This document shows positions 54,826 to 64,000 of a stretch of 64,000 nucleotides of DNA, in pieces; positions within the stretch are counted from its first letter, which is position 1, and each line of letters opens with the position of its first letter. The translations under genes were made by a program, and so were the position numbers. The notes under the pieces were generated by a model. It saw only the letters and a program-made list of their open reading frames with translations. It had not been told where the DNA came from and searched no databases. Source of the DNA: Elmis aenea (taxonomy: Eukaryota > Arthropoda > Insecta > Coleoptera > Elmidae); NCBI GenBank assembly GCA_947652605.1, contig OX393577.1, positions 60,164,108 through 60,228,107 on the forward strand. The letters are read 5' to 3'.

Positions 54826-55957
54826 AAAATATGTTTCAAATAACATTTTCAGCATGGGGATCTCGCTTATTAAAAGAGATACAGATTTGCTTAAATTAGA
54901 TGAATTATTCCTTAAGTATGAGAGGAGCTACAGCTACAATCAATTCTTTAAAAGTACAAAATTCCTTGTACTTCAGATTTTATAGCGAAATATATGAAAA
55001 CGGTAAACTTTTTTTTCTACTCATGTACATGAAAGTTGTCATTTTCTCACTGCCTACCCTACATGAAAAGTTTTACTTTCGTCTCTAGTAGCGAAAATTA
55101 ACTTTCGCCACTAATGGTGAAAATAATGTCACTGTCAATGTCAAAATCAAATTGTAGAATTTACGATGTTTTTTAACTTAAACTCATAATAAACTAAAAT
55201 TGCGTTAATATTCTTATCAAATAATTTAATTTTAATGTAGCATTTTATATAAAAGCCGAAGAATGGTACACAAATTAATATTAAATATATTTCGTTTGCA
55301 GGTTATAATTTTATTTATGTCAATGTCAGTGTGCTGGTGTCGCTATGGAAATGAAATGATTAATTAATACTTTATAGAGTACCTACATAATAATTGTCAT
55401 TTGGTTCGTTTACATTAACGTTCGTTCTATAATATAATTTTAATTTCGTAGAAAAAATAGCATTTACGACTCGAGATGAAATCAGTTTTTTTCGTTCGTG
55501 AGATTTGCTCACTCGCCGCTTTGAGGCTCGTGAACAAATCTCACCTCACGAAAAAAACTGGCCTTTAACCTCTTGTTGTAAAATATACTAATTTCTATCG
55601 CAACTTTGTCGTCTTAATCATTAGATCAATTTTATTAGTACTTTCTCAAGGTACTTTTTAATGCAAAATGTAACTGTTATTAAAGATTTTTTTAACCACT
55701 TACCATTTTTGAGATATTATCCCTAACTTATTTTTTTCTTATTTTGATCTGATAAATAAAACAAAAAATAAACGAGAGAAAAAATGCAACATTTTTATAT
55801 TTTTTGCTATAACATCTGAAGTACGAGGAATTTTGTACTTTTAAAAATTGATTGTAGCTTCTCTCATACTTTGGAATAATTAATCTAATTTAAGCAAACC
55901 TGTATCTATAATAATCAGCGAGATCCCCATGCTGGAAATATTATCTGGGACACCCTG
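54826..55957. mobile_element. palindromic element, CAGGGTGTCCC right terminus, arms of about 175 bp
   Basis: The right end, read on the minus strand, is CAGGGTGTCCCAGATAATAT. The left end is a decayed version. Inner arm blocks pair well: CAGCATGGGGATCTCGC (54851) with GCGAGATCCCCATGCTG (55918), TTTGCTTAAATTAGAT with its complement, and AAAGTACAAAATTCCTTGTA with its complement near 55830. The interior (55000-55780) includes the hairpin repeat at 55483. No transposase frame. TA-rich flank at the right end. Confidence 0.72.
55483..55560. repeat. 78-bp hairpin repeat
   Basis: CAGTTTTTTTCGTTCGTGAG pairs with CTCACCTCACGAAAAAAACTG. The tip GCTCACTCGCC...GAGGCTCGTGAAC resembles the tip of the hairpin at 17232-17349. 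No gene. A similar CACTCG/CGAGTG-tipped fold occurs in repeat H (10654-10765). Confidence 0.7.
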
Positions 55958-57261
55958 TATATAAGATATTACATCAAAAATAGTTCCAGAAAAAATCTCA
56001 AAACCAACAGCACTTACTTAGACAATTTTTTAAATTAATATAGAAGAATTGAAGTATATTAAACAGGCTTACATATTTTTATTAAAATAAAAATGAAACC
56101 CGAGTGTCGCGTGTGTAAGCGGTAGCAAAAGACGGTACGGCGAACAACATTTGCGTATAACTTAACACCAAAAGCAGATACTGCTATAAGGCACACAAAA
56201 TGATACTTTATTTGTACACCTGCATTAAATCAGTTAAAGATTCACTAATTTTTATGCAAAACTACATCGCATGTCTAAAAAAGTTACCTCTCAAAATAAT
56301 TTATATAAATTATTTAATTCCCTTATTAAAATGAAACTGTATATTCATAAACATGCACAGTAATCGCTGCCGCTGTTGTACAAAAAAGTGTTTTCTTTTT
56401 TTAGGAACATTAGGAAATACTGTAAGACGTTATCTGATGGCTTGCTTAAGTAGGCCATGCCAAACAAAAAAAGGTTATACTGGAAACTTGGCTTGCAGGA
56501 ATTTTTCGTTACTTAATTTTCCTTTCAACAACATGTCACCATTAAACAACAACAAAAATGCATAAATTTTAGACATCAACGCCTACAAAACCTTTCAAGA
56601 GGCTTTTTTTTTCCAGTCGGGAGAGTTTCTGCGCGCGAAAACTTTTGCGAGAAACTGTAAATTTGCGTTATTAGTGTGGTTGCTTTTCGTAGTATCTGGC
56701 GATGGCCCATAAAACCGCAACATAGAAATTTATATTTCTCAAACAATTAAGCAGTGATGGGCCAACTTTCTTGCACAACAAATAAATTGATTTAATAGGG
56801 CATGTCACAATCTTCGTACAACGTTCTATTTTTTTTTAACTTTATTGATTATATTAACCACAATTGTAGTTGAATATCACAAGTAATTTCAAATTTTTTA
56901 ATGGATATGTACAGGGTGATCCAAAATCCAAGTACCTGTAAGGGTAAGATATCTCGCCAACTATGATACAATACTTACAAAATCTAAATTACATTTTGAG
57001 AATATTATAAATCTGTTTTAACAGATTTGCAGGACGCTTTTCGCGTTTTCTTTTATAACTTTCAACAATAAAATGTTTTTGATTGCTAATTTTAATTTGT
57101 GAAATGATTCGAAGTTTTTGTGAAGATCTTAATTTTTGTTTTGTAGGAAATCCATATTACCCTATGACTTACTTTATTGGCAACCACTTTTATACAGCTT
57201 TTAAAAAATATACAGGCTGATTGATTGACATACGTGTTCCAGTTTAGTGTTTTCACTTATT
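55958..57261. other. unassigned AT-rich DNA
   Basis: GTACAGGGTGATCCAAAATC at 56908 and TATACAGGCTGATTGATT at 57211 resemble termini of CAGGGTG-type elements but do not pair convincingly. A 70-codon frame with several cysteines (56353-56565) has no recognised domain. No host gene visible. Confidence 0.4.
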
Positions 57262-57396
57262 ATGGTGCCTGTCCACGTGAGAGTAAACAACTCTCGATAG
57301 CAGCGTCGCCAAGGATACGGCGAGTTACTCTCAGGGGCTGTATCCTTGGCGACGCTGCTATCGAGAGTAGTTTACTCTCACGTGGACAGGCACCAT
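57262..57396. repeat. 135-bp palindromic MITE, GC-rich arms
   Basis: ATGGTGCCTGTCCACGTGAG pairs with its exact complement at the right end. The inner arm GATAGCAGCGTCGCCAAGG is also complemented, making about 55 bp of almost perfect stem around a loop of about 22 bp. Much richer in G+C than the flanks, so it stands out as an insertion. Target duplication not resolved. The 81-codon frame at 57225-57470 runs through it and is not a gene. Confidence 0.85.
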
Positions 57397-57469
57397 TATA
57401 CTGTCGCTACTATGGTAACCAATCAATAACTAATGTCGAATGTTTGATCTTATGGAATTATCAGTGGTA

Positions 57470-57745
57470 ATATAAAAAGTGCATTGAAAATCATCGATAA
57501 TTTCTGGTAAATATGCCCGAAAGCAGGTCGAGCTGATTTTTTCTGATTCAACTTGCATGAGTGAAGATTTGTCAAAAATTATAGATTATTTGCAATGCAC
57601 GAGTTATATTTTGTCAGAAAACTTCCTTCATCTAACCCAACTGTCAAATTAAATGTATGTTATGTCAAATTTTACAAGTACTGTCAGAGTGATGTGTCAG
57701 GGGTGTGGTTTAATCTATATTAAAGTAACGCTACTGGTCCTCTTA
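57470..57745 (-). repeat. dispersed repeat family R1, inverted partial copy
   Basis: Reverse complement of the leader and linker part of the repeat at 7660-8130: GTGCATTGAAAATCATCGAT, AACTTGCATGAGTGAAG, GCAATGCACGAGTTATATTT, GAGTGATGTGTCAGGGGTGT, AAGTAACGCTACTGGTC. The 203-bp monomers are absent in this copy. Confidence 0.8.
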
Positions 57746-58378
57746 CAATAAATTCAAAGCCTGTACTTTGTAAAATGTTCACGGTTTAGTTGCGTTTTGT
57801 ATCTTATTTTTCGTATTAGATAGTTCTAATCTTCAGTAACTGAAAATATATAAGGGACAGACGATCACATACCTTATTCCTCAATCTATAATATAGCAGG
57901 CCTTTAAAAACATCAAAAATTCCTGCAAAACAATGTTCCTAAGAGGAGCACGCGCATCACGCACTTTACCCCTCACTAAAAGAATAACATAAGCAAAAAT
58001 TAAGTTACGTTTGGCGAAAGCGTGCGTCCGCTATTTCGCGGAGATATTTCGTTCATCAAACTTTTTATTTGGTATTTAAGTATTGCTAAGTTCGCATTAT
58101 GCGACAGACGTGCGTCCGGTGCTGCATTTTACGGTGTTATTTCGGGGAAGCAAAGTTTCGTTACTTAGCGAGAGCGAATCAGAAATATTTACGTAAGTGC
58201 ATACCTAACGTATGCTATTTTTGAGAAGTTGGCTTTAATTGTATTATTATGTTATTAACACGTAATTAGAGTGTTTTATTACCATAACAGAACGTTGAAT
58301 GATCTATTTATTGCAATTTTAAACACGATTGGTGCGGGTTAATATGAAGGTTAAGCATATTTATATGCCAGTTGTATA
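57746..58378. other. unassigned DNA; CpG-rich patch with splice-donor-like end
   Basis: 57940-58200 is richer in CpG than most of the window and ends in TTTACGTAAGTGCATACC (58185-58203), which fits a 5' splice site (AC|GTAAGT). No frame with recognisable content lies upstream. It could be a 5' untranslated exon and promoter of a gene with long introns, but this is a guess from composition. Confidence 0.35.
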
Positions 58379-59504
58379 CGGGGTTTCGCAAACTTCTTAA
58401 CAAGGCCAGGCCAATTCGTTCGTTTCTTGCAGCTACGGCGAAAAGTTTAAGCTAATATTGTACAAATGGAGGAGAATTTTATCTGCAATATCTCTGTCAA
58501 ATTAGTAACATAGGAAGGTATAGTAGAAACGTAATAAATAAGTGCCAAAAACAATTTTCCGGCTAGGAAAACCTATGAAGTGCGCGCCGATGTTTAAATT
58601 TTCTATAAGACGGTGTAAAAAAATATAGGGTGTTGTATTTAAAAAAAAATGAGTTATCGATGTTTAAAGTTTCACAAGTTTGACCAAGCGTAAGAAACGC
58701 CCTGTATAATATTTTAAAAATGTAGGTGGTGCAAAGTGTTACCTAATCTATTGTCAATCTTATCTCCAAGCGAATTTCTTCAGACTTCTCAAAGTTTTTA
58801 AATGTTGAAAATTTTTGAAAATACTGTATTTTCATGAAAATGCAATTTTCACGAGAACGGTTGACTTTAGACCCGAATAACCTTATACATTTTTTGAATT
58901 AAATTTAAAGAGGAATCCAAAAATGTAAAAATATACAGGGTGTTCCTTAAGAAAAAGTATAACTTTGATAAGCCACTCTTTTTTGGAGCGCCCTGTATGT
59001 TTGAAAGTATTTTTAAAATGTAGCCTCTATTGACTTGCATAACCTAACTGCGACAGAAGTTGGAGAATATATGCGGTTTCGCCATAAAACTCTTGGGCCC
59101 ATTTTGTAAAACAGACTGTGTCAAAAAAAAAAAAAAAATTTTGCATGAGATTGCTGATTCTTTTTTTTTCCGTAAATTTAATGCTAAAAGCAAGAGCTAC
59201 ATCAGGAAAACTTACAAAAAAAATCAGGTTATGTCCTGAACGTATTAGGGACATTCGAATTTTAAAAACAGATTGAAATCGGCTTAATTCATCACATTTT
59301 TGTTTTGAAGTAATAATAGTTTCTGTGTAAACCAGGGCGAATGTTTTATTTAGGACAGACTGTATAAAGTATGAGAACAAAACCCAGCAAAGTAAACTGG
59401 AGCGAATTTTTACAAATTCATCGACAGATAGACGTTCGGTACTTGTAAATGTTTCATAGTTTGCTAGTTATTTGATCAATGAACGACGGTTTTGAGACAC
59501 CCCG
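58379..59504. mobile_element. decayed TA-flanked element, CGGGGTKTC termini
   Basis: The left end is CGGGGTTTCGCAAAC and the right end, read on the minus strand, is CGGGGTGTCTCAAAAC; TA flanks both (58377-58378 and 59505-59506). The interior contains several further terminus-like motifs: ATAGGGTGTTGTATT (58626), ACGCCCTGTATAA (58697), ATACAGGGTGTTCC (58933), GCGCCCTGTATG (58989). This suggests repeated nesting of small related elements followed by decay. A minus-strand frame of 117 codons (59027-59380) runs through poly-T and has no recognised domain. Confidence 0.55.
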
Positions 59505-59506
59505 TA

Positions 59507-60517
59507 TACCGTGGAATGTTCTTTTTCTCTTCTTATAAATCATATCAACATCATACATGTAGACCGACAAGCATAAATTTGTCTCGTTTTATAAAATGGT
59601 TAGTTCCAAAAACAAACATACCGTCATCGATCAGGTAGCAACTGGCAATCGCCAAGCCCACTCGATCGTATTTATTGGACTATTTTAAACGCACACGAAA
59701 TATAATTCTTTGCGCGCCGTAACGCATTGCAAGACGACGTACTTGAAGTTTCTACAATTGCACATTTACCGATGTTAGGAATTCTTTTCGTCTGGAGTTC
59801 TAGTTGTTCGGTCACATACACACATAAATACCTACACGGCAAAGAATGCCAAGTGTGGGCGCCCATTTGAATATAAACGGCCCAGGCTTACTTGGTCACG
59901 CCGCTGCGCATCTACGCATCAATCTTAAATCTTAATTGTTTCGTGGTTCCTAATTCTCTCTAATGCCTAAGCATTACCGATGGCTTAAAGAGCTCGGTAA
60001 AGACTGCCACTTACTTAACTTGGATTACGATAACTAATTAACGACGAGTTAAATTGACCTCACGATGGCGTAAAGTCTGTTTTAGACAATACTATTTTTT
60101 CGTTTAAGAAAATTACATTTTATTTTATTTTACCTTGTCAATCAGAAATTTAAAATTTTGAACAAAAAAACGTGTTCTAATCGCATACAATATTTGGCAT
60201 GCGCGCATGCATATGCATATTCTACTATAACTGAAATAAAAACCACAGTTCGTTATTGATTGTTTAGTAACATCATTAATGGTACTGCAGCCATAAGTAG
60301 TGTTTTTCTATTCAATTGTAATTATGTATACCTAAGCATAGGCACCCATATACAAATTAACCTCAAAATAAGCATTTGACATGGTTACTCAAAATTGTCA
60401 ACAAAACATAAAATTTACTAAAAAGTAACCAAAACATAAGAGTCTTTGTATCAAAATTATTACCATGTAAATAAATGGTTCATATTTTCTATGCAAAATT
60501 ATTTAACGACATTTTTA
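59507..60517. other. unassigned DNA
   Basis: No gene or repeat recognised. A GC-richer stretch at 59640-59960 carries a 64-codon minus-strand frame without recognisable content. A GCATGCGCGCATGC palindrome lies near 60198. Confidence 0.4.
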
Positions 60518-60519
60518 TA

Positions 60520-61249
60520 CAGTGTGTCCAAAATGTATGAAATATGCAATATATCTCAGTAAATATCCACTTTAGGAAAAATGTTTTTGAATAAAAGTTG
60601 TTTGGTACTTAGTTTTCCACCACAACACGAATATACTCTATTTTGTCGAATAACAAGAGCGCAATGAAAAACAATTGAATGTTTTCAAATGAAAAGATAC
60701 TCCTATATTATACTCATTTGATAGAGAATATTTTTCTCTTTTCAATGATCCAAAACTTTAGCACACTTACTTGAGCAACTTTTTGAGAAAAACGCAAAAA
60801 TATACTCTCAAATTATTTTAATTGTTTAGTATTTATTTCTAACAAACTGTGAACCATTCACAGCTTGGCAATGATAAACTCGGTTTTTAAACCCGTTAAT
60901 AAATAACATGCCCAACCATTTCAGGTCTAATAGACCTCATCTCTTCTCTAATACGATCTTTTAAATTTTTGATATTCTCCGGCCTCTTAGCATAAACTTT
61001 ATTTTTAAGGTGACCACATCATTCAAAAGAGAGAAAAAAATTCTATCAAATAAGTATAATATAGGGGTATCTTGTCAATTTAAAAAAATCAATTGTTTTT
61101 CATTGCTCTTTTGTTATTCGGAAAAAAAATAAATTAATTTTGTCTTATGGTGGAAAACTAAGTACCAAACAACTTTTATTCAAAACATTTTACCCTAAGT
61201 GGATATTTACTGAGATATATAGCATATTCCATACATTTTGGACATACTA
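60520..61249. mobile_element. foldback family FB-B, copy 3, with inverted transposase piece
   Basis: The left end is CAGTGTGTCCAAAATGTATG; the right end, read on the minus strand, is TAGTATGTCCAAAATGTATG, with the first base and an inner base changed. TA flanks both sides. Arms match the copies at 29293 and 40095. The central transposase piece is in the opposite orientation relative to copy 2 and bears additional damage. Total 730 bp. Confidence 0.88.
60856..60982 (-). pseudogene. Tc1/mariner-family transposase C-terminal piece, damaged copy
   Basis: The minus strand reads PENIKNLKDRIREEMRSIRP, then EMVGHVIY and a stop caused by a small insertion. After realignment it reads GFKNRVYHCQAVN. 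Same region as 40542-40664 with several substitutions. Non-functional. It shows that the transposase piece is an ancestral part of the FB-B family rather than a local insertion. Confidence 0.75.
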
Positions 61250-61251
61250 TA

Positions 61252-63164
61252 AAAATTCTGTTATTTTCTTAAACGAAAAAATAGTTCAAAATTAGTACAG
61301 TCTAAAAAACACTTCTGGTGCAAAAATTATTGGTCACCAACATTTAAAAACGCACTTAAGATACTGTTTATTTGTTTCTGTTTTATTTCGCTGTTCTTAA
61401 TATAATCAAAGTGTATCAGTTTTTGTATACGGGTTATGCGATAATCAAATTTGAAAATCACGACTTTTAAATATTAATGCGCAAGCATTGGAATAATATT
61501 GCATCTTAACACGAAAGGGAAATATAAATTATTTATGTAATTCAATACATTTCTGCTTTTTACTTTTTTTTATATATAAACGTAGCAAGATTACTTATTT
61601 ACAACTTTTTTTCATGTATCATAGTTAAGAAGAAATTTGTGTATTTGTCATTTTGTTGCAGTTTTCTCAAAAAAAGAATGGCAACCCTGGTCAATATTTT
61701 GGATTAATTTAATGGGAATTACTGTTTGCTCCTTCCACGAACACTAAACCTATTATAATTTCAACTCCAATCATCTTGATATACTTTTTATTTATGTATT
61801 TCAACACTTAGTTCCTTACTGCTGAAAAAATAACATTTTTAGCGAGCTATCTTTTCATGAAATCGTCGTGGGGTTGGCGTGTTTCGTTTTCGTTTTAAAA
61901 GCTTTTTTTCATTAAACAGTACGAAAAAAAATTAATGGGCACCAATAACTTTCTGTCGATGCCACAGTCCCAAATTGCCTAGACTGCACACGCTAGCGAC
62001 TGTCACAGGCACAATACGATATCTCCAAGCGAAGAATGTTAATATTTATTGGACGATTGCGAAGTCGCGTGTCAACGTTTCGGTTTTTAGGCCCTACCAC
62101 GTTTGGAATAGACGTTTTTCATTTCGGTACCGCATGATGGATTGCTCAAGTCGAAAGCTTTTACTCTAATAAACGTATGTACGAATTTCTCATTGTTCGA
62201 CATCGTGATGATGCATTTTAAAACAATAGCAGAAAATTGAAAACTCCTTGGTATTAAAACTGAAGCTGATGGATTAAGGATAAAATGGAGGGATAAATGT
62301 ACGTATATATAGCAAAAACAAGCCACATAAAAACTTTGGATACTGTTTTAGGCAAACATGCATTTAACAAAAAACGGTTCCTTGATCAATTAATTTCCAT
62401 CTGCTTCCTAAGTTTTAAGGTATGGTGTTAAAAACTTCTTATTATCTAGCAATTAGTTAGTTTTAAAAAACATCCTCAGATACACTTTCACCACAACATA
62501 CACAAAACGCCCAGTAAAATACATGAAGAAAGTTGATTCTTAAAATGTTGGTATATAATAGGAGTAGTTAAAAAGGCGGTTATCAAAAGTTTTAAAGGGT
62601 GCGAAAGCTCCAAATGCAGTAGTGTCGCTGGTGCAGGGTTGTCCAAATTCGAAGCATTTGTAAGGTATCAATTATGGGTCAAAATGGTTTTAGTTTTTAC
62701 CCTGGAAAAAAAAATTAAATTTTTTCAGTTTTAAAAATTGTATATAAAAAATTTCGATTTTAACTATTAAAACCAAAGTTTCAAACACATCGTGGGAGAG
62801 ACTTTTTCCCACGTATTTGGCGAGGGGTTCTTTGTGTTTTATTAAAGCTAGTTGACTCCTCAATGGTCTTCCAGTTCTTAAACAATTTATCTTCTTATGC
62901 AAGATATTTTTACAACATTTTTCCAAACTACTGGAAGATTTTAATGAAGTACCTACCTATGCAATAATGTGAAGAAATTTTTAATCGACCATAACTGTGT
63001 GGCGTACAAAGCCATCAAAGTTGCAATCATGCTGCATATTTCGTTAAAATTTTTATCCTTAGAACAATAAAATAATTTATTTAAAATTTTTTGTTGCTAT
63101 AATAATCTTTGATAATAAGAGACAACCTAAAAGTACAATCAATAGACAAAATATACAGGGTGCA
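61252..63164. other. unassigned DNA
   Basis: A GC-richer patch at 61960-62160 holds overlapping frames on both strands (61975-62169 and 62087-62326) without recognisable content. Other frames (62690-62926) are AT-rich. No shared repeat recognised. TACAGGGTGCACAAC at 63155 borders the LINE fragment that follows. Confidence 0.4.
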
Positions 63165-63440
63165 CAACTAAGATGGCTAGGTCATGTATAGGGAGACGAT
63201 AGAATGTACAGGAAAGCATATCAAGCGAGAACGGGAGGAAAAATCGAAAAGGAAAACCAAGAAAAACTTGGAATGAGGAGGTGAAAGAAGCTGTTACAAG
63301 CAGAGAGATCGGGTGGAGTAAGGTTAGAGAACTAAGAAGATATAGAAATAGATGAAGGAAAGCGTACAAACAGAGCCTACATACATGAGAAGAAACAAAA
63401 TCCTCACAACTAACGTTAGGGAGGCGTAAGAATAAGAAGA
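63165..63440 (+). pseudogene. RTE-like LINE C-terminal tail, 5'-truncated
   Basis: The reading starts QLRWLGHV, then a stop, then DDRMYRKAYQARTGGKNRKG, KPRKTWNEEVKEAVTSREIG, and WSKVRELRRYRNR before a stop at about 63352. R-W-L-G-H, G-x-R-x-K-G-K-P-R-K-T-W and the W-S-x-V-R-E-L segment are tail motifs of the endonuclease-reverse transcriptase family. The normal R-M after the glycine-histidine segment is lost to the stop. The 3' untranslated part ends in an AATAATAAATAA run near 63447. The minus-strand frame over it is a shadow. Confidence 0.78.
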
Positions 63441-63550
63441 ACAAGAATAATAAATAAGCTTCCATCCAAATCGTTAAGCACATATTTTTGATTTAGATCA
63501 GCTAAAATCTAACCTAACAGAAGTTGATGGTGTAGACATTATCAACTTAC

Positions 63551-64000
63551 CAGGGAAGGTGTTGTCGCTAGAATCTGATCAAGGCTGTGTTTATTGCATC
63601 AAGAACATCAAAACTAAATGTTATGCAGAGTTATTCGTGCCACTGGCCATTTCCTTCGGAAAAATAGGGGAAAAACTGAAAAATTGGTATAAAAAGGTCA
63701 TTTTAGCGATCTCGTTAACCATGAAACCAGAGATAAAATCGAAATTCTTCTATTCACCAATTCGTGCATCCTTTACGAGTAAATTGGTGCAAAGTTTTTA
63801 AAAAAATCTTAAACGGTTCCGGAGAAAAACGAGGGCCTTGTAAAAACGGTTTTCCCCATGTTAAACGCCTATGCAAGTCGCATAAATTTAGTTAAGATAC
63901 AACTTCTCAAATCATAGCGCTTTTGCAGGGGTCTTGTCGTTTTTGACGTTTTTCTCCGGAACCGTTTAAGATTTTTTCAAAAAATTTGCACAATTTTACT
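63551..64000. mobile_element. palindromic element family FB-A, copy 4 (continues past the window)
   Basis: Left end CAGGGAAGGTGTTGTCGCTA with a deletion of about 10 bp compared with copy 1 (the GCACGATAT part). The left arm and the start of the right arm are present: AAACGGTTCCGGAG, TTCCCCATGTTAAACGCC, CTATGCAAGTCGCATA, GTTTTTCTCCGGAACCG. The right terminus is outside the window. The frame 63559-63801 is arm sequence. Confidence 0.88.

Noticed and set aside
59027..59380. 117-codon minus-strand frame
   Set aside because: It passes through a T-run that encodes a phenylalanine tract and sits in decayed transposon termini.
60190..60215. Alternating GCATGCGCGCATGC palindrome as a regulatory site
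   Set aside because: Short self-complementary sequences of this kind arise easily; no context supports a function.
63139..63483. 114-codon minus-strand frame with apparent signal-like hydrophobic stretch
   Set aside because: Antisense of a LINE tail; hydrophobicity comes from complementing K/R/E codons.

Overview
The window looks like a piece of a large, AT-rich, transposon-filled arthropod genome, most likely an insect and possibly a beetle. The basis is the mobile-element mix: Jockey-type and RTE-like LINE fragments, hAT and Tc1/mariner-type elements, a Helitron-like element and many palindromic non-autonomous elements, together with the absence of any bacterial operon structure. The species cannot be named from the sequence. 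I found no host gene I can defend. Apart from one transposase, every recognisable coding piece is a broken transposon fragment, and almost all other open frames are short frames in AT-rich or palindromic DNA.

Layout. 1-8645: AT-rich DNA with a dispersed repeat family that builds a 203-bp tandem array at 6953-7565. 8646-13136: a duplicated block (9583-9970) and a hairpin repeat (10348-10770). 13137-15603: a decayed Jockey-type reverse transcriptase split by a 1.54-kb palindromic element. 17232-18162: a hairpin repeat and a hAT non-autonomous element with a perfect 8-bp target duplication. 20585-22030: an RTE-like reverse transcriptase tail split by a 0.7-kb palindromic element; three more copies of that element lie at 32496, 37197 and 63551. 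22843-23324: a foldback element whose arms are built of 16-bp tandem repeats. 26642-29917: a Helitron-like element, two hAT MITEs (one packed with AACCGGTT sites) and the first of three copies of a TA-flanked foldback family; the others are at 40095 and 60520 and carry a piece of a transposase gene. 34758-35223, 38641-39247, 47385-48330, 53373-53861 and 63165-63440: further LINE 3' ends. 44038-45716: a hAT deletion derivative with the remains of its dimerisation domain and a nested TA-flanked MITE.

The best single object is the 2218-bp transposon at 48460-50677. It has 35-bp terminal inverted repeats that match at every position and an uninterrupted 451-residue DDE transposase. D189, D279 and E361 fit the catalytic triad, with an unusually long 81-residue gap between the second D and the E. 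It may be an autonomous, recently active IS630/Tc1/mariner-related element of the long-spacer type.

The second theme is the density of long inverted repeats. At least fifteen palindromic units, many nested inside one another or inside LINEs, would fold into long hairpins if transcribed. Relative ages can be read from the nesting at 51622-53085 and at 44038-45716.
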